DNA of 64,000 nt, taken from positions 1 through 64,000 of the forward strand of contig CAZIUB010000033.1 of NCBI GenBank assembly GCA_964542425.1, read 5' to 3'. Every line of letters begins with the position of its first letter. The first letter of the stretch is position 1. This stretch comes from Dongia_A sp964542425. Its GTDB lineage: Bacteria > Pseudomonadota > Alphaproteobacteria > Dongiales > Dongiaceae. The notes under the pieces were generated by a model that was not told the DNA's origin, ran no database searches, and was given only the letters and a program-made list of their open reading frames with translations. Below, in pieces: positions 35,352 to 44,869 of this stretch. The translations under genes and the position numbers were made by a program.

Positions 35352-38300
35352 ATGAACGCTGGCCTTGAGCCGGATATCGGCAACATTCAGGTCAAGAGAC
35401 TGCTGTCGCTGATCGAGTTCGCGCAGCACGCGGCGCTGTTCCGCGCCTCGCCCGTTTCCGACATCACCAAGCATGGTATTTTCCACCAGCTTGAACATGC
35501 CACCGCCGAATTGCCGGGCGTCAGGGTCAACCTCGGGACCGAGGAGGGCGAAGGCGATTTGTGGATGGTGGTCGAGAGGTTGCAGGAGATTCACCCGCCG
35601 CGTCCCAAGAGCGCGCTCCTCGGCTTGTGGATGGACCTCTCCAACGATCCGACCAAGCCGCCCAATCTCCATGCGCAGGTATTGGCCCAGCAATTGATCA
35701 TGGTCGGCGCCGTGTCGCTCATGGACAAATCTCCGGGCAACGACCCGAAGGCGCCGATGTCGTTCGAGCATTTTCCACAACGCGAGGCGGTCGAGGCCCA
35801 ATTCAAGGAATATCTGGAGCGGCAATGGCAGCCATGGTCGGAGGATGAGAGGCCGCGCCGGCGCAGTCTCAGCCTCTATAACCGCCTGTACACGGTCAAG
35901 CAGCGCCTCGAGGGCGACATTTCCGACGTGCAATTGGAATTGGCCTGGGGCATCGGCATGGTGGTCTGGGAAAAGGATGGAAAGAAGATTTCCTATCCGG
36001 TGATGTCCCGTCTGGTCGAATTGACGTTGAACGAGCGGACACTGGCGATCGAGGTGCGGCCGCGCGAATTGGATGCGCGGCTGGAGCTCGACATCCTGGC
36101 CGCCTCGGGGGCACCGGGGCTGGAAAAGCTGGAGGAAGTCGCGCGCGACTTTTTCACCAACGCGACCACCACCTTCTCGCCGTTCGATCGGGCGACTTTC
36201 GAACCATTGCTGAACGCGGCGGCGACCTGCCTGAACAATGGCGGGGTCTATTGGCCATCGCAGGTCGGGCCCGAGGATCGCACCCTGCCGAAACCCGACA
36301 CCGAACTGCGAGTCACCGACACCTGGGTCTTGTTCGCGCGACCGCGCAGCGCCAATTTGTTCATCCAGGACCTCGAGCGGTTCCGATCGCTGTTGATCGA
36401 CGCGCAGGGTCCGGTTCGCTTGGCGCCTGCCCTGCAGACGCTGGTCACCGATCCCTCGGAGGAAGTGGCGGATCTGACGCTCACCAATTTCCGCGGCGTT
36501 TCGATGGTGCGCGGCAGCGACGAAGGCTCGGTCAAGGAACTGTTTTTCCCCCTGCCCTTCAACGACGAACAGGTGCGCATCGTCCAGATGTTGGACAGCA
36601 CCGATGGCGTCGTCGTGCAGGGACCGCCGGGAACCGGCAAGACCCACACCATCGCCAACGTGATTTGCCATTTCCTGGCCTTGGGCAAGCGCGTCCTGGT
36701 GACCTCGATGCGCGAGCCGGCCCTGGGGGTGTTGCGCGCCATGCTGCCCGAGGAGGTTCGACCGCTTTGCATTTCCTTGTTCGCCAGCGAGATCGAGGGT
36801 GTGCGGCAATTCGAACACGCCATCTTCAAGATCGCCGACGAGGTGCAGCGGATCGACCGGCTGGCGCTCAACCGGCAGATCCTGCTGCTGGAAGAGGGTA
36901 TCGAGGCCTTGCATGCGCAATTGTCGCGGGTCGACCGGCAGATCGTCGATTGGGCGATCAAGAATTTGCGCCCGATCGCGCTCGAGGACGAGGTGGTCGA
37001 ACCGCAGGTGGCGGCCGAGCAGGCGGCGGTCAAGCTCAGCGAGTCCCTATGGCTGGAAGACGAGATCGCGCCCGAACCGCGCTTCGCGCCCCTGTTCAAC
37101 GACCAGGACATCGATCGGCTGCGCGAGGCGCGCAAGGGGATGGGCGAATATATCGATCATCTGGGCTGCACCCTGCCGCTGCTCGACGACTTCACCGATA
37201 CCAAGACGTTGGTGCGCGTGCATCGCGACCTGGCCAAGGCCGCGAGCCTCCAGTCCCAGATCGACCAGGGCGACATCCCCGATCTGCCCGACGCCACCAA
37301 ATCCACGCTCGAGCGGGCGCAGAACCTGGCGCAGCGCATCCAGGGATTGCGGCAACTTCGCGGTTCGATCGCCGCAGCGGGCTATTCTTGGGGCGATGGC
37401 ATCCTGCAGCTATTGCGCAAACGGGTGAAGAACAGTCATCTGGAGATCCTCGATCGACTGGGCAAGGAAGTAAAGATCGTCGAGGCGGAACGCACGCAAT
37501 ACTTGTCGCGACCGGTGACCATCTCGGCCGATGCCGACGCCGACCCGGATGTGATGCAAGCGCTGGAGAAGCTGGGCCAGGGCAAGTCGGCGTTCGGCAT
37601 GGGCGCCATGTTCGGCAAGGGCGGGGCGAAGAAGGTCATCGACCAAGTGCGCGTGCTGAACGGACCGTGCAAGAGCGACGACGATTGGATCCACGTCCTC
37701 AATTACGTCCGGGTACAGAAACGCATGCGCGAACTGGTCACGCGGTGGAACGTGCTCTCGCGCGACATGGGGTTGCCCTCCCTCACCGCCAATCCCGACG
37801 ATGCCCTGGTGGCGGCGAGCTACATCAACCATTTCCGCAAACTCAAGGATCAGGCCGACCAGGAGTATCAGATCTCGAACGAGGCCAAGGAATTGCTGGC
37901 CCGGTGGGACGGCCTTGCCAAGCTCGCGATCGACGACACGCTGCTGGAACAAGCCGAATCCTTTCTCAACCATCACGTCACGCAGAACAAGCTGGTGGAG
38001 AATTTCACCATGCGCGGCCAGTTCGAACAGGTCCTGAACGAGTGCAGCGGGCGGATCACCGATAAGTTCCGCGATTTCTTCGCCCACAAGCTCGGCGATC
38101 CAGCGATCTCGGTCGCCGAAATGCAGGATTTGTGGCAGGCGTTGATGGACGAGCTGCGCCGCCTGCACGACATGAAGGACCACGCCCAGGCCATCGCGAG
38201 CGTAACCACGCTGATCGGCGAATCCGGCGCGCCGATCTGGGCGGGAAAGCTCAAATCCCAGGCCACCCAGGTTGACGGCGATCTGCTGTTGCCGACCGAT

Positions 38301-39974
38301 TGGCGCAGTCGCTGGCGGCTGCGGCGCTTGGCCACCCACATCTTCCGCATCGATGGCCGCAAGGAATTGCGGCAATTGACCGATCGTCGCCGCGAATCGG
38401 AAATGGATCTGGCCAAGGCCTACCGGGAAATCACCAGCAAGCGCACGTGGCTGAAGCTGGCGGAAAACGCCACGCCGGCGGTGCGCGGCGCACTGATGGC
38501 ATACATGAACGCCATTTCCAAGATCGGCAAGGGCATGGGCATTCGCGCCACGCGTTACCGCCAGGACGCGCGCCAGGCCGCCGCGCACGCTTATCCGGCG
38601 ATTCCCTGCTGGATCATGCCGCATTACCGGATTTCGGAATCGATGCCGGCTCAGTTCGGCTGCTTCGACCTGGTCATCATCGACGAGGCCTCGCAGTCGG
38701 ACCTCGCGGCGCTGCCGGCGTTGTTGCGGGCCCAGAAGATCCTGGTGGTCGGCGACGACAAGCAGGTATCGCCCGAGGGCATCGGCATGGAGGAAGAAAA
38801 GATCCGCACCCTGATCGGCAACTTCCTCGGCAACCAGGTCGAGGCGTTCCGCGCCCAGATGACGCCGGAACGCTCGATGTACGATCTGTTCCGAGTGGTC
38901 TACGCCAACTCGGCGGTCATGCTGAAGGAGCATTTCCGCTGCGTGGCGCCGATCATCGAGTACTCGAAGCGCGAGTTCTATCACCACGAATTGCGCCCGC
39001 TCCGCATGCCGCGTTCCTCGGAGCGCTTGGACCCGCCGCTGATCGACATCTTCGTCCAGGATGGCGCCCGCCAGGGCGAACTCAACATTCCGGAGGCCAG
39101 GGTCATCGTCGACGAGATCCGGACCCTCACCGAGGACCCCGCGATGGCCCATCGTTCGATCGGCGTCGTGTCGCTGATGGGCGATCACCAATCGCTGAAG
39201 ATCTGGGAAATGATCGAGGATGAGCTGGGCCTGGACGCCATCCGGCATTTCCAGATCGCTTGCGGCGACGCGCGCACCTTCCAGGGCAAGGAGCGCGACA
39301 TCATCTTCCTGTCGATGGTGGTCAGTGCCGGCAACGCCACCGCGTTGTCGCGCGACATTTTCGCCCAGCGGTTCAACGTGGCCGCGTCGCGCGCGCGCGA
39401 TCGAATGTATCTGATCCGCAGCATCGGCTCGGAGGATCTGGCCGAGGCCGACAAGCTGCGCCGAGGGCTGATCGCGCATTTCGCCTCGCCGTTCCAGCGC
39501 GAGGAAACACGCTACGACAATTTGCGCTTGCGCTGCGAAACCACCTTCGAGCGCGCGCTCTATGACGCGCTGGTCGGGCGGGGCTATCGCGTGGTGCCGC
39601 AAATGGCGGTCGGCAATTATGCCATCGATCTGGTGGTCGAGGGCCATAACGACAATCGGATGGCGATCGAATGCGACGGCGACCGGCATAGCGGGCCGGA
39701 GAGCTGGGACGACGACATGCGCCAGCAGCGGGTCCTGGAGCGGGCGGGCTGGCGTTTCTGGCGCTGCTTTGCCGCCGCCTACATCATGCACCCGAACGAG
39801 GTGATCGAGGAACTGGTGGTGGCGCTGCGCAATGCCGGAATCGAGGCCATCGGCGCCGACACCATGCCCGACGTGAAGCACGTCGAGCACCGCAGCGTCA
39901 TCGCCGTTCCCAGCCAGCCGGCGGCGCTGTTCGGCAAGACCGATTCGCTCTTGGGCCGGATCGCCGCCGGTTGA
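35352..39974 (+). CDS. Large SF1 helicase fused to a C-terminal restriction-like nuclease
   Basis: A 1540-aa protein. Residues 1-400 are an unrecognised N-terminal region. Walker A is GPPGTGKTHT (about 424-433) with LALGKRVLVTS after it. A long, mostly helical insertion follows (about 500-1050). Walker B is DLVIIDEASQSD (about 1106-1117), then LVVGDDKQVSPEG, LKEHFRC and, near 1310, TFQGKERDIIFLSMV and NVAASRARDRMYLI, giving an Upf1-like AAA_11/AAA_12 core. Residues about 1398-1490 form a DUF559/Vsr-like nuclease: FERALYDALVGRGYRVVPQM, YAIDLVV, IECDGDRHSG, RQQRVLERAGWRFWRC. Such helicase-nuclease fusions are often encoded in defence islands. It stands alone with no methylase, so an antiphage or nucleic-acid surveillance role is inference. 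Confidence 0.88.
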   Translation: MNAGLEPDIGNIQVKRLLSLIEFAQHAALFRASPVSDITKHGIFHQLEHATAELPGVRVNLGTEEGEGDLWMVVERLQEIHPPRPKSALLGLWMDLSNDPTKPPNLHAQVLAQQLIMVGAVSLMDKSPGNDPKAPMSFEHFPQREAVEAQFKEYLERQWQPWSEDERPRRRSLSLYNRLYTVKQRLEGDISDVQLELAWGIGMVVWEKDGKKISYPVMSRLVELTLNERTLAIEVRPRELDARLELDILAASGAPGLEKLEEVARDFFTNATTTFSPFDRATFEPLLNAAATCLNNGGVYWPSQVGPEDRTLPKPDTELRVTDTWVLFARPRSANLFIQDLERFRSLLIDAQGPVRLAPALQTLVTDPSEEVADLTLTNFRGVSMVRGSDEGSVKELFFPLPFNDEQVRIVQMLDSTDGVVVQGPPGTGKTHTIANVICHFLALGKRVLVTSMREPALGVLRAMLPEEVRPLCISLFASEIEGVRQFEHAIFKIADEVQRIDRLALNRQILLLEEGIEALHAQLSRVDRQIVDWAIKNLRPIALEDEVVEPQVAAEQAAVKLSESLWLEDEIAPEPRFAPLFNDQDIDRLREARKGMGEYIDHLGCTLPLLDDFTDTKTLVRVHRDLAKAASLQSQIDQGDIPDLPDATKSTLERAQNLAQRIQGLRQLRGSIAAAGYSWGDGILQLLRKRVKNSHLEILDRLGKEVKIVEAERTQYLSRPVTISADADADPDVMQALEKLGQGKSAFGMGAMFGKGGAKKVIDQVRVLNGPCKSDDDWIHVLNYVRVQKRMRELVTRWNVLSRDMGLPSLTANPDDALVAASYINHFRKLKDQADQEYQISNEAKELLARWDGLAKLAIDDTLLEQAESFLNHHVTQNKLVENFTMRGQFEQVLNECSGRITDKFRDFFAHKLGDPAISVAEMQDLWQALMDELRRLHDMKDHAQAIASVTTLIGESGAPIWAGKLKSQATQVDGDLLLPTDWRSRWRLRRLATHIFRIDGRKELRQLTDRRRESEMDLAKAYREITSKRTWLKLAENATPAVRGALMAYMNAISKIGKGMGIRATRYRQDARQAAAHAYPAIPCWIMPHYRISESMPAQFGCFDLVIIDEASQSDLAALPALLRAQKILVVGDDKQVSPEGIGMEEEKIRTLIGNFLGNQVEAFRAQMTPERSMYDLFRVVYANSAVMLKEHFRCVAPIIEYSKREFYHHELRPLRMPRSSERLDPPLIDIFVQDGARQGELNIPEARVIVDEIRTLTEDPAMAHRSIGVVSLMGDHQSLKIWEMIEDELGLDAIRHFQIACGDARTFQGKERDIIFLSMVVSAGNATALSRDIFAQRFNVAASRARDRMYLIRSIGSEDLAEADKLRRGLIAHFASPFQREETRYDNLRLRCETTFERALYDALVGRGYRVVPQMAVGNYAIDLVVEGHNDNRMAIECDGDRHSGPESWDDDMRQQRVLERAGWRFWRCFAAAYIMHPNEVIEELVVALRNAGIEAIGADTMPDVKHVEHRSVIAVPSQPAALFGKTDSLLGRIAAG

Positions 39975-40034
39975 GGTCGAGGTGGGTTGCCGGCGGACCC
40001 GACCTGCGCCACCATGATGGCCGGAGAACGCATC

Positions 40035-40712
40035 ATGTCCGTCGATAGACGAAAATTGCCGTTCGGTCGCCCCCGCCTTCCGGGCGCGATGACGATGGCG
40101 TTCCTCGCGCTCGGCGCCACCCCTGCCCTGGCCACCGAAAAGCTGACCGCGATCGTCCAGGAGATCGCCGCACCCAGCCTTTCCTTGCGCCCGTTCGACA
40201 TTCTTGCCGCCGGAACGCGCCTCGAACTGCAACCGGGCGAGAGCATCGAGATCGGCTATCTTGCGTCGTGCATGGTCGAGCGGATCACCGGCGGCATTGT
40301 CGTGGTGAACGAGCGCGAGAGCTGGGTGGTCGACGGCAAACTGGAGCGCCGCAAGATCGACTGCGCCAATGGGGGCGCCGTGATGGCCGGGGCGGAAGTC
40401 GATGCCGCCGTCGTGGTGGTGCGCGACGCGGGGCTAGGCAAGGAGCGGGTGGTCGCTGACCGACAGCCGCTGCTGATGGCACCGGGCCTCAAGGGTTCGG
40501 TAGTGGCACGGATTCAACGCTTGGACGCGGAGGAAGCGGTGATCGCCGTCGAACTCGCCGAGGGAATCGCCGATTTGGGCGGTGGGGCATTGCAACTGGC
40601 GCCGGGCGGGCGATACGAGATCACGGCGGGAGGCCGCAAGGCGCGATTTCGGGTGTCGGAAGGGGCGGGCGAGGATCGGGCCGAGGCATTGTCGCGACTG
40701 ATCCTGTTTTGA
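40035..40712 (+). CDS. Secreted FecR-like/SH3-type protein upstream of the cyclase
   Basis: A 225-aa exported protein. The signal peptide runs to about residue 33 (MTMAFLALGATPALATE). The mature part is beta-rich, with LRPFDILAAGTRLELQPGES, IEIGYLASCMVERITGG and later LVVADRQPL-like strands, resembling FecR-type domains that follow a 'threshold sequence then IEIxY' pattern. No catalytic motif is seen. The ATG at 40035 has GGAG 8 bases before it; the longer frame from 39987 is less likely. It is cooriented with the CHASE2 cyclase gene 69-120 bases downstream, an arrangement often seen for FecR-like/CHASE2 pairs, and could be the periplasmic partner. Confidence 0.65.
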   Translation: MSVDRRKLPFGRPRLPGAMTMAFLALGATPALATEKLTAIVQEIAAPSLSLRPFDILAAGTRLELQPGESIEIGYLASCMVERITGGIVVVNERESWVVDGKLERRKIDCANGGAVMAGAEVDAAVVVVRDAGLGKERVVADRQPLLMAPGLKGSVVARIQRLDAEEAVIAVELAEGIADLGGGALQLAPGGRYEITAGGRKARFRVSEGAGEDRAEALSRLILF

Positions 40713-40749
40713 TCCACGACGCGCATTCGCCGGCCCGGATGAATCCCGG

Positions 40750-40862
40750 CGCCGGGACCCCTCCCTCGGGCGTCGAGGGGTATGATCTTGTCGCGATTGG
40801 CGCCAATCTTCGCCGAAACATCGGCACGGTTCATGGGTCACCCCCTCTCGAAAGCTGGAACT
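40750..40862 (+). repeat. Two-hairpin dispersed repeat, degraded copy I
   Basis: The right half is recognisable: GGCGCCAATCTTCGCCGAAA, ACATCGGCACGGTTCATG and CTCGAAAGCTGGAAC align to the right hairpin of copies A-H. The left hairpin is decayed (CCCGGCGCCGGGACC). It covers the junction between the secreted protein gene and the cyclase gene, so one of the possible cyclase starts is inside it. Confidence 0.6.
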
Positions 40863-42698
40863 AGGGCTATCGCCGCGCTGATCGTGGTCCTGGCCGCGCT
40901 GGCCGGGATCGGGGCCGAACGGTTTCTTCTCGCCGGCTGGTCGCTCGACCAATCGATTTCGCTGCGCCACCTGTTCTTCGGCGATCGCCATGAATTGGCC
41001 CGCTCGCCGGTCGCCGTATTGGCGATCGACGAGGCGACCTTCGACCACCCCGCCTTCCGCAGCACCCCAATGGCGTTGTGGGGCCCACAATTGGGCCAGA
41101 TTCTGGGCGCGCTAGATCGGGCCGGGGCCAAGGTGATCGGCCTGGATCTGATTCCCATGACCACGGTCGAGACCATTGCCCCCGGCCATGATCGGCCGCT
41201 GATCGCCGCCATCCAGAAACTAGGCGCGGCCTCGCGCCTGGTCCTGGCCAGGGCCGATTTCGCCGGCCGGGCGCTGGTCCCGCATCCGATCTTCGCCTTC
41301 GTGGCCGGCGGCGCCAATATCCGCTCGGTCAACGTCTCGGTGGAAGAGGACGGGATCGCCCGGCGCCTTCCCCTGTGGTTGGAATCTTCCGCGGGCCGGA
41401 TTGCGACCCTGGTGGCCGAAATCGCGCGCCGTAGCGGCGCCGATCCCGGATCCGGGATTTCCGGCGGCGAGCACTTGGTGAATTACTCGGATGCCGCGAT
41501 CGCGCCGACCTATTCGATGGCGGAAACCATGTCGTGCCTGGAGGCCGGCGACGAGGCCGCGCTGGCGCAAGCGTGGCGCGAGCGCATCGTTCTCATCGGC
41601 GCCACGTTGGAGGTGGAAGATCGCAAGTCGGTTTCCGCCCGCGCCTTCATCAACCCTGCGGCCGGAATCCAGCATTTGGATTGCGCCGAAGCGCAAGCCG
41701 CGCCCGCTTCTGCCAGGCGAAATACCTTGCCCGGCGTTTACATCCTGGCGCAAGCCATCAACGATCTGGTCCGGGGCGAGATCCTGCATCCGCTACCCTC
41801 TTGGCTCGCCGCGATCGCGGCAATCGCGATGGCTCTTGCCGGGGGTGCCTTCGGTTGGTGGCTGGGTGCCGCCAGGGGCGGGAGTGCCAGCGTCGGCCTA
41901 TTGCTCGCCTGGTTCGCGCTTTCAGGATTTGCCGCCGGCGACGATTTGATCCTGCCCCTGGGTGCCGGCGGGGTGGCACTCATCGGCGGGTTCTTCGGCG
42001 TGCAAGGATTCCGGGCGCTGGTGGTCGAGCGAGAGAAGCGCCGGATTGCCCATGCGCTCGGGCGTTACCTGGACGAGAAGGTGGCGCTGGCGTTGCTCTC
42101 CGGCTCGCAGCCGATCGAGCTTGGCGGCGAAATGCGCGAAATCACCGTGTGGTTTTCCGACATCGCCGGCTTCAGCACCATCGCCGAAGGCGTGGCGCCC
42201 AAGGAACTGGTGCGCCGGCTGAACGCGCATTTCACGGTCCTCACCGAGGCGATCGAGGCCGAGGGCGGCATCATCGACAAGTTCGTCGGCGACGCGGTGG
42301 TCGCGATTTTCGGGGCACCCGCCCACCAGAGCGACCACGCCGCCCGCGCCCTCAAGGCCGCCCACCGGGCCATGCGCCGCCTGCTGGCCGATCCGGACAA
42401 GGCCGGAGGCTTCAGGGTGCGGATCGGCATCAACACCGGAATGGCGCTCGTTGGCAACGTGGGTTCGGATCGCCGCTTCGACTACACGGCGATCGGAGAC
42501 GCGGTCAACATCGCCCAACGCCTGGAGGCCGCCAACAAGGAACACGGCACTTCGGTCCTGGTCAGCGCCGCAACCGCCGAGGCGGCCGGACACGGATTTC
42601 CCCTGCGCCCGGTCGGGCCGATCAGTCTCAAGGGTCGCGCCGCAAGAGTTGAAGCCCTGGAACTCGTCATCGAGGCCGGAAGCGACCCACAAGGATGA
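40782..42698 (+). CDS. CHASE2-domain class III adenylate/guanylate cyclase
   Basis: A 638-aa membrane cyclase (621 aa if it starts at 40833). One N-terminal helix (ALIVVLAALAGIGAERFLLA) precedes an extracytoplasmic CHASE2 domain (about residues 55-310: VAVLAIDEATFD, DRAGAKVIGLDLI). Three further helices follow (about 335-400, including AIAAIAMALAGGAFGWWLGA). The cytoplasmic class III catalytic domain (about 445-630) has metal Asp residues D460 (WFSDIAGFS) and D504 (DKFVGDAVVAIFGAP), 44 residues apart as expected. It would make cyclic nucleotide in response to a periplasmic signal. The start lies within or just after degraded repeat copy I. Confidence 0.9.
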   Translation: MILSRLAPIFAETSARFMGHPLSKAGTRAIAALIVVLAALAGIGAERFLLAGWSLDQSISLRHLFFGDRHELARSPVAVLAIDEATFDHPAFRSTPMALWGPQLGQILGALDRAGAKVIGLDLIPMTTVETIAPGHDRPLIAAIQKLGAASRLVLARADFAGRALVPHPIFAFVAGGANIRSVNVSVEEDGIARRLPLWLESSAGRIATLVAEIARRSGADPGSGISGGEHLVNYSDAAIAPTYSMAETMSCLEAGDEAALAQAWRERIVLIGATLEVEDRKSVSARAFINPAAGIQHLDCAEAQAAPASARRNTLPGVYILAQAINDLVRGEILHPLPSWLAAIAAIAMALAGGAFGWWLGAARGGSASVGLLLAWFALSGFAAGDDLILPLGAGGVALIGGFFGVQGFRALVVEREKRRIAHALGRYLDEKVALALLSGSQPIELGGEMREITVWFSDIAGFSTIAEGVAPKELVRRLNAHFTVLTEAIEAEGGIIDKFVGDAVVAIFGAPAHQSDHAARALKAAHRAMRRLLADPDKAGGFRVRIGINTGMALVGNVGSDRRFDYTAIGDAVNIAQRLEAANKEHGTSVLVSAATAEAAGHGFPLRPVGPISLKGRAARVEALELVIEAGSDPQG

Positions 42699-42720
42699 GG
42701 GAAAACGCCCGCGATCCCGG

Positions 42721-44526
42721 CTATTCGAAGGCCAGGTCGAAATCGCCCTGCTTCTTGTCGCCGACATAGGCAACCCGGCACCCTTCCCCGCAATCCTCGA
42801 GCGCCATTTTGGTGACGATCTTCACTGGGTCGTGGGTGTCCCCGCCGCCGGCCCATCCCGATTCGACCTTGGGCGTGAATTTTCCGATCCCGATCCGCGA
42901 ACCATCCTCGGCAATCGCCAGGACCCGAATCTGGCGGCCGCCGGTGGCGGCGAGCTTGAGGAATTTCTCGACATCGGCCTGGAGCGACGCGCTGATCGCC
43001 CAGGTAGCGCCAGGGGCGAAACCACCGGTGCTTTCCACCGGTGCCATCGCCGCGAGTTCGGTTTTGGGTTCCGGCAAGGGATCGCCGGCTGGTGCCGGGG
43101 CCGGCTCGGCTATCGTCCCGCTGTCGGCGAAGGCAAGCGTGAAGCCGCCCTGCTTCTTGTCGCCGACATAGGCGATGCGGCAGGCGTCCTTGCCACCGCA
43201 TTTCTTCAAGGCGAATTCGGTCGCGATCTTGACAGCGTCCTGGGAGTCGCCGCTGCCGGCCCATCCCGATGCGACCTTTGGCGTGAATTTTCCGATCCCG
43301 ATCCGCGAGCCGTCCTTGGCGATGGCCAGCACATATTGCTGGCGGCCACTTTTCGCGGCGGCGCCGAGGTATTTCTCGATCTCGCCACGCAGGCTCGCGC
43401 TGACGACCATGGATCGATCGCTGGACGTCGATGCGGACGTGGTTTCCTGCGTCGCCACCGCCGCGATTTCGACTTCGGGTTCGGGCGCCGCGACTTTGAC
43501 CTCGGTTTCGGGCGCCGCCACCTCGGCCTTGGTCGGGGCGGTCGCGCCCAATTCCCCAAGCCGGATGCGCGCGAGATCGGAATAGACGCCATCGGGAAAG
43601 CGCTTCAGATAGGCCTGGAAATCGCCGGCGCGATTGCTGTCCTTGATCGTTTCCCACATCAGCACCTCGGCCGACAGCATCTGGTCGGTGCCGGCGGTGG
43701 GCGCCGGTGCCGCCGCGGGCTCGGCCTCGGCGCTCGCCACCTGCTGGCTCGCCGGCAGGAAGTAGAAGGGCGCGGTCAACGACGAGGAATCCCAGGGTAC
43801 CTGCTGTTCGCCGGTCGCGGCCATCACCTTGCGCCGGACCGAACGGAACACCTCCTCGACCGAGGATCCGGGGCGGCCCACTTCCTCGGCGAGTGCGGCC
43901 GCGAAGGGAGAGTTCGCGCCATCGCCATCGACCGCCACATCGCCCGGCGCGGTCGAATAGGCGACGAAGCTGCCGGTGGGCGCGTCCATGCGCGCCAGGC
44001 CCCGATCGCCCCCGCGGAAGCTCCGCGGCAGCGGGTTGTTGCGGCAGGCATCCAAGACCACGATGCTGACCCCCGCGCCGGCATACTCAAGCTGCTTCAG
44101 GAGGGCCTCGGCCTCGATCGCCTCGAGATCGACATCGCCCTTGCGCTCGATCCGCGCGCCCACCGGAACCAGGTAATTGGTGCCATCGACCTGGATGCCG
44201 TGGCCGGCATAGAAGAAGAGCGCGACCGCGCTGGGGCCGGCGTCCGAGACCGCCGCACCGAAATCCGAGATCGCGCGCTTCATCGCGCGCTGATCGGCAT
44301 CGAGCAATGTCGTCACTTGGAAGCCGACGGATTTCAGCGCCTTGGAGATGAGCTTGGCGTCGCTGGCCGGATTCTTGAGCGCGCCCATCGGCTGAGTGTA
44401 ATTGGAATTGCCGATGATGAGCGCGATCCGGGGCTCGGCCATCGCCGATGCCATGCCCGCCGTGACAAAGGCCAAGCCCAGAAGTCCAATTCGAAACCAT
44501 CGTGTCAACAAGACCAGATTGATCAT
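42721..44526 (-). CDS. Secreted caspase-family (C14) protease with duplicated C-terminal domain
   Basis: A 601-aa protein. A signal peptide (to about MASAMAEP, residue 31) is followed by a caspase-like p20 domain with RIALIIGNSNY, catalytic H109 in FYAGHGIQ and C161 in VVLDACRNNPLP. A linker follows, then a tandem pair of about 80-residue repeats: SRIGIGKFTPKVASGWAG, ending YVGDKKQGGFTLAF, and SRIGIGKFTPKVESGWAG, ending YVGDKKQGDFDLAF. The repeats probably bind a ligand or wall component. It is an orthocaspase-type Arg/Lys-specific protease by family. It converges with the CHASE2 cyclase gene (22 bases between stops). Confidence 0.9.
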   Translation of the reverse strand: MINLVLLTRWFRIGLLGLAFVTAGMASAMAEPRIALIIGNSNYTQPMGALKNPASDAKLISKALKSVGFQVTTLLDADQRAMKRAISDFGAAVSDAGPSAVALFFYAGHGIQVDGTNYLVPVGARIERKGDVDLEAIEAEALLKQLEYAGAGVSIVVLDACRNNPLPRSFRGGDRGLARMDAPTGSFVAYSTAPGDVAVDGDGANSPFAAALAEEVGRPGSSVEEVFRSVRRKVMAATGEQQVPWDSSSLTAPFYFLPASQQVASAEAEPAAAPAPTAGTDQMLSAEVLMWETIKDSNRAGDFQAYLKRFPDGVYSDLARIRLGELGATAPTKAEVAAPETEVKVAAPEPEVEIAAVATQETTSASTSSDRSMVVSASLRGEIEKYLGAAAKSGRQQYVLAIAKDGSRIGIGKFTPKVASGWAGSGDSQDAVKIATEFALKKCGGKDACRIAYVGDKKQGGFTLAFADSGTIAEPAPAPAGDPLPEPKTELAAMAPVESTGGFAPGATWAISASLQADVEKFLKLAATGGRQIRVLAIAEDGSRIGIGKFTPKVESGWAGGGDTHDPVKIVTKMALEDCGEGCRVAYVGDKKQGDFDLAFE

Positions 44527-44869
44527 CCTGCCCTCGCTCCGTCTTCTCGGAATCCGTTCATGAAAGCCTCGCCATCATGGACGATGTCATGGGGCAACGA
44601 CAAGTGATCGCCGTCTCAGCGGCATCGCCCAGGAATTCCTTGGCCCAAAGTCTTCTTGCCCATTTCGATGCAATTAAGCCCTTGGGCCAACTAATATTTC
44701 TCTAACGAACCGGCCGCCGGCGCAAGGCGGGCGGCCGACCTGCCGATGCAAACTTGTGTCGCCCGTCACATCGCCCATGGCTTGCCGGACTGGCCGCAAC
44801 TAGGGCGACGTGGCGGTTTTCCCGATCCGCGTGGTGGCCGAAACCGGCACCACGATGAGGAGCCATCCT
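44527..44869. other. Intergenic region upstream of the caspase gene
   Basis: A 343-base gap between the caspase gene start and the end of the decarboxylase gene, both on the minus strand. It should contain the caspase promoter; no clear -35/-10 pair, repeat or conserved RNA was recognised. A short open frame at 44810-45061 shows no family resemblance and overlaps the decarboxylase gene. Confidence 0.5.

Noticed and set aside
37410..40232. A 940-codon open frame antisense to the helicase gene
   Set aside because: It is a high-GC shadow of the helicase frame; its translation is rich in His/Arg/Gln with no domain, while the plus-strand frame has clear helicase and nuclease motifs.
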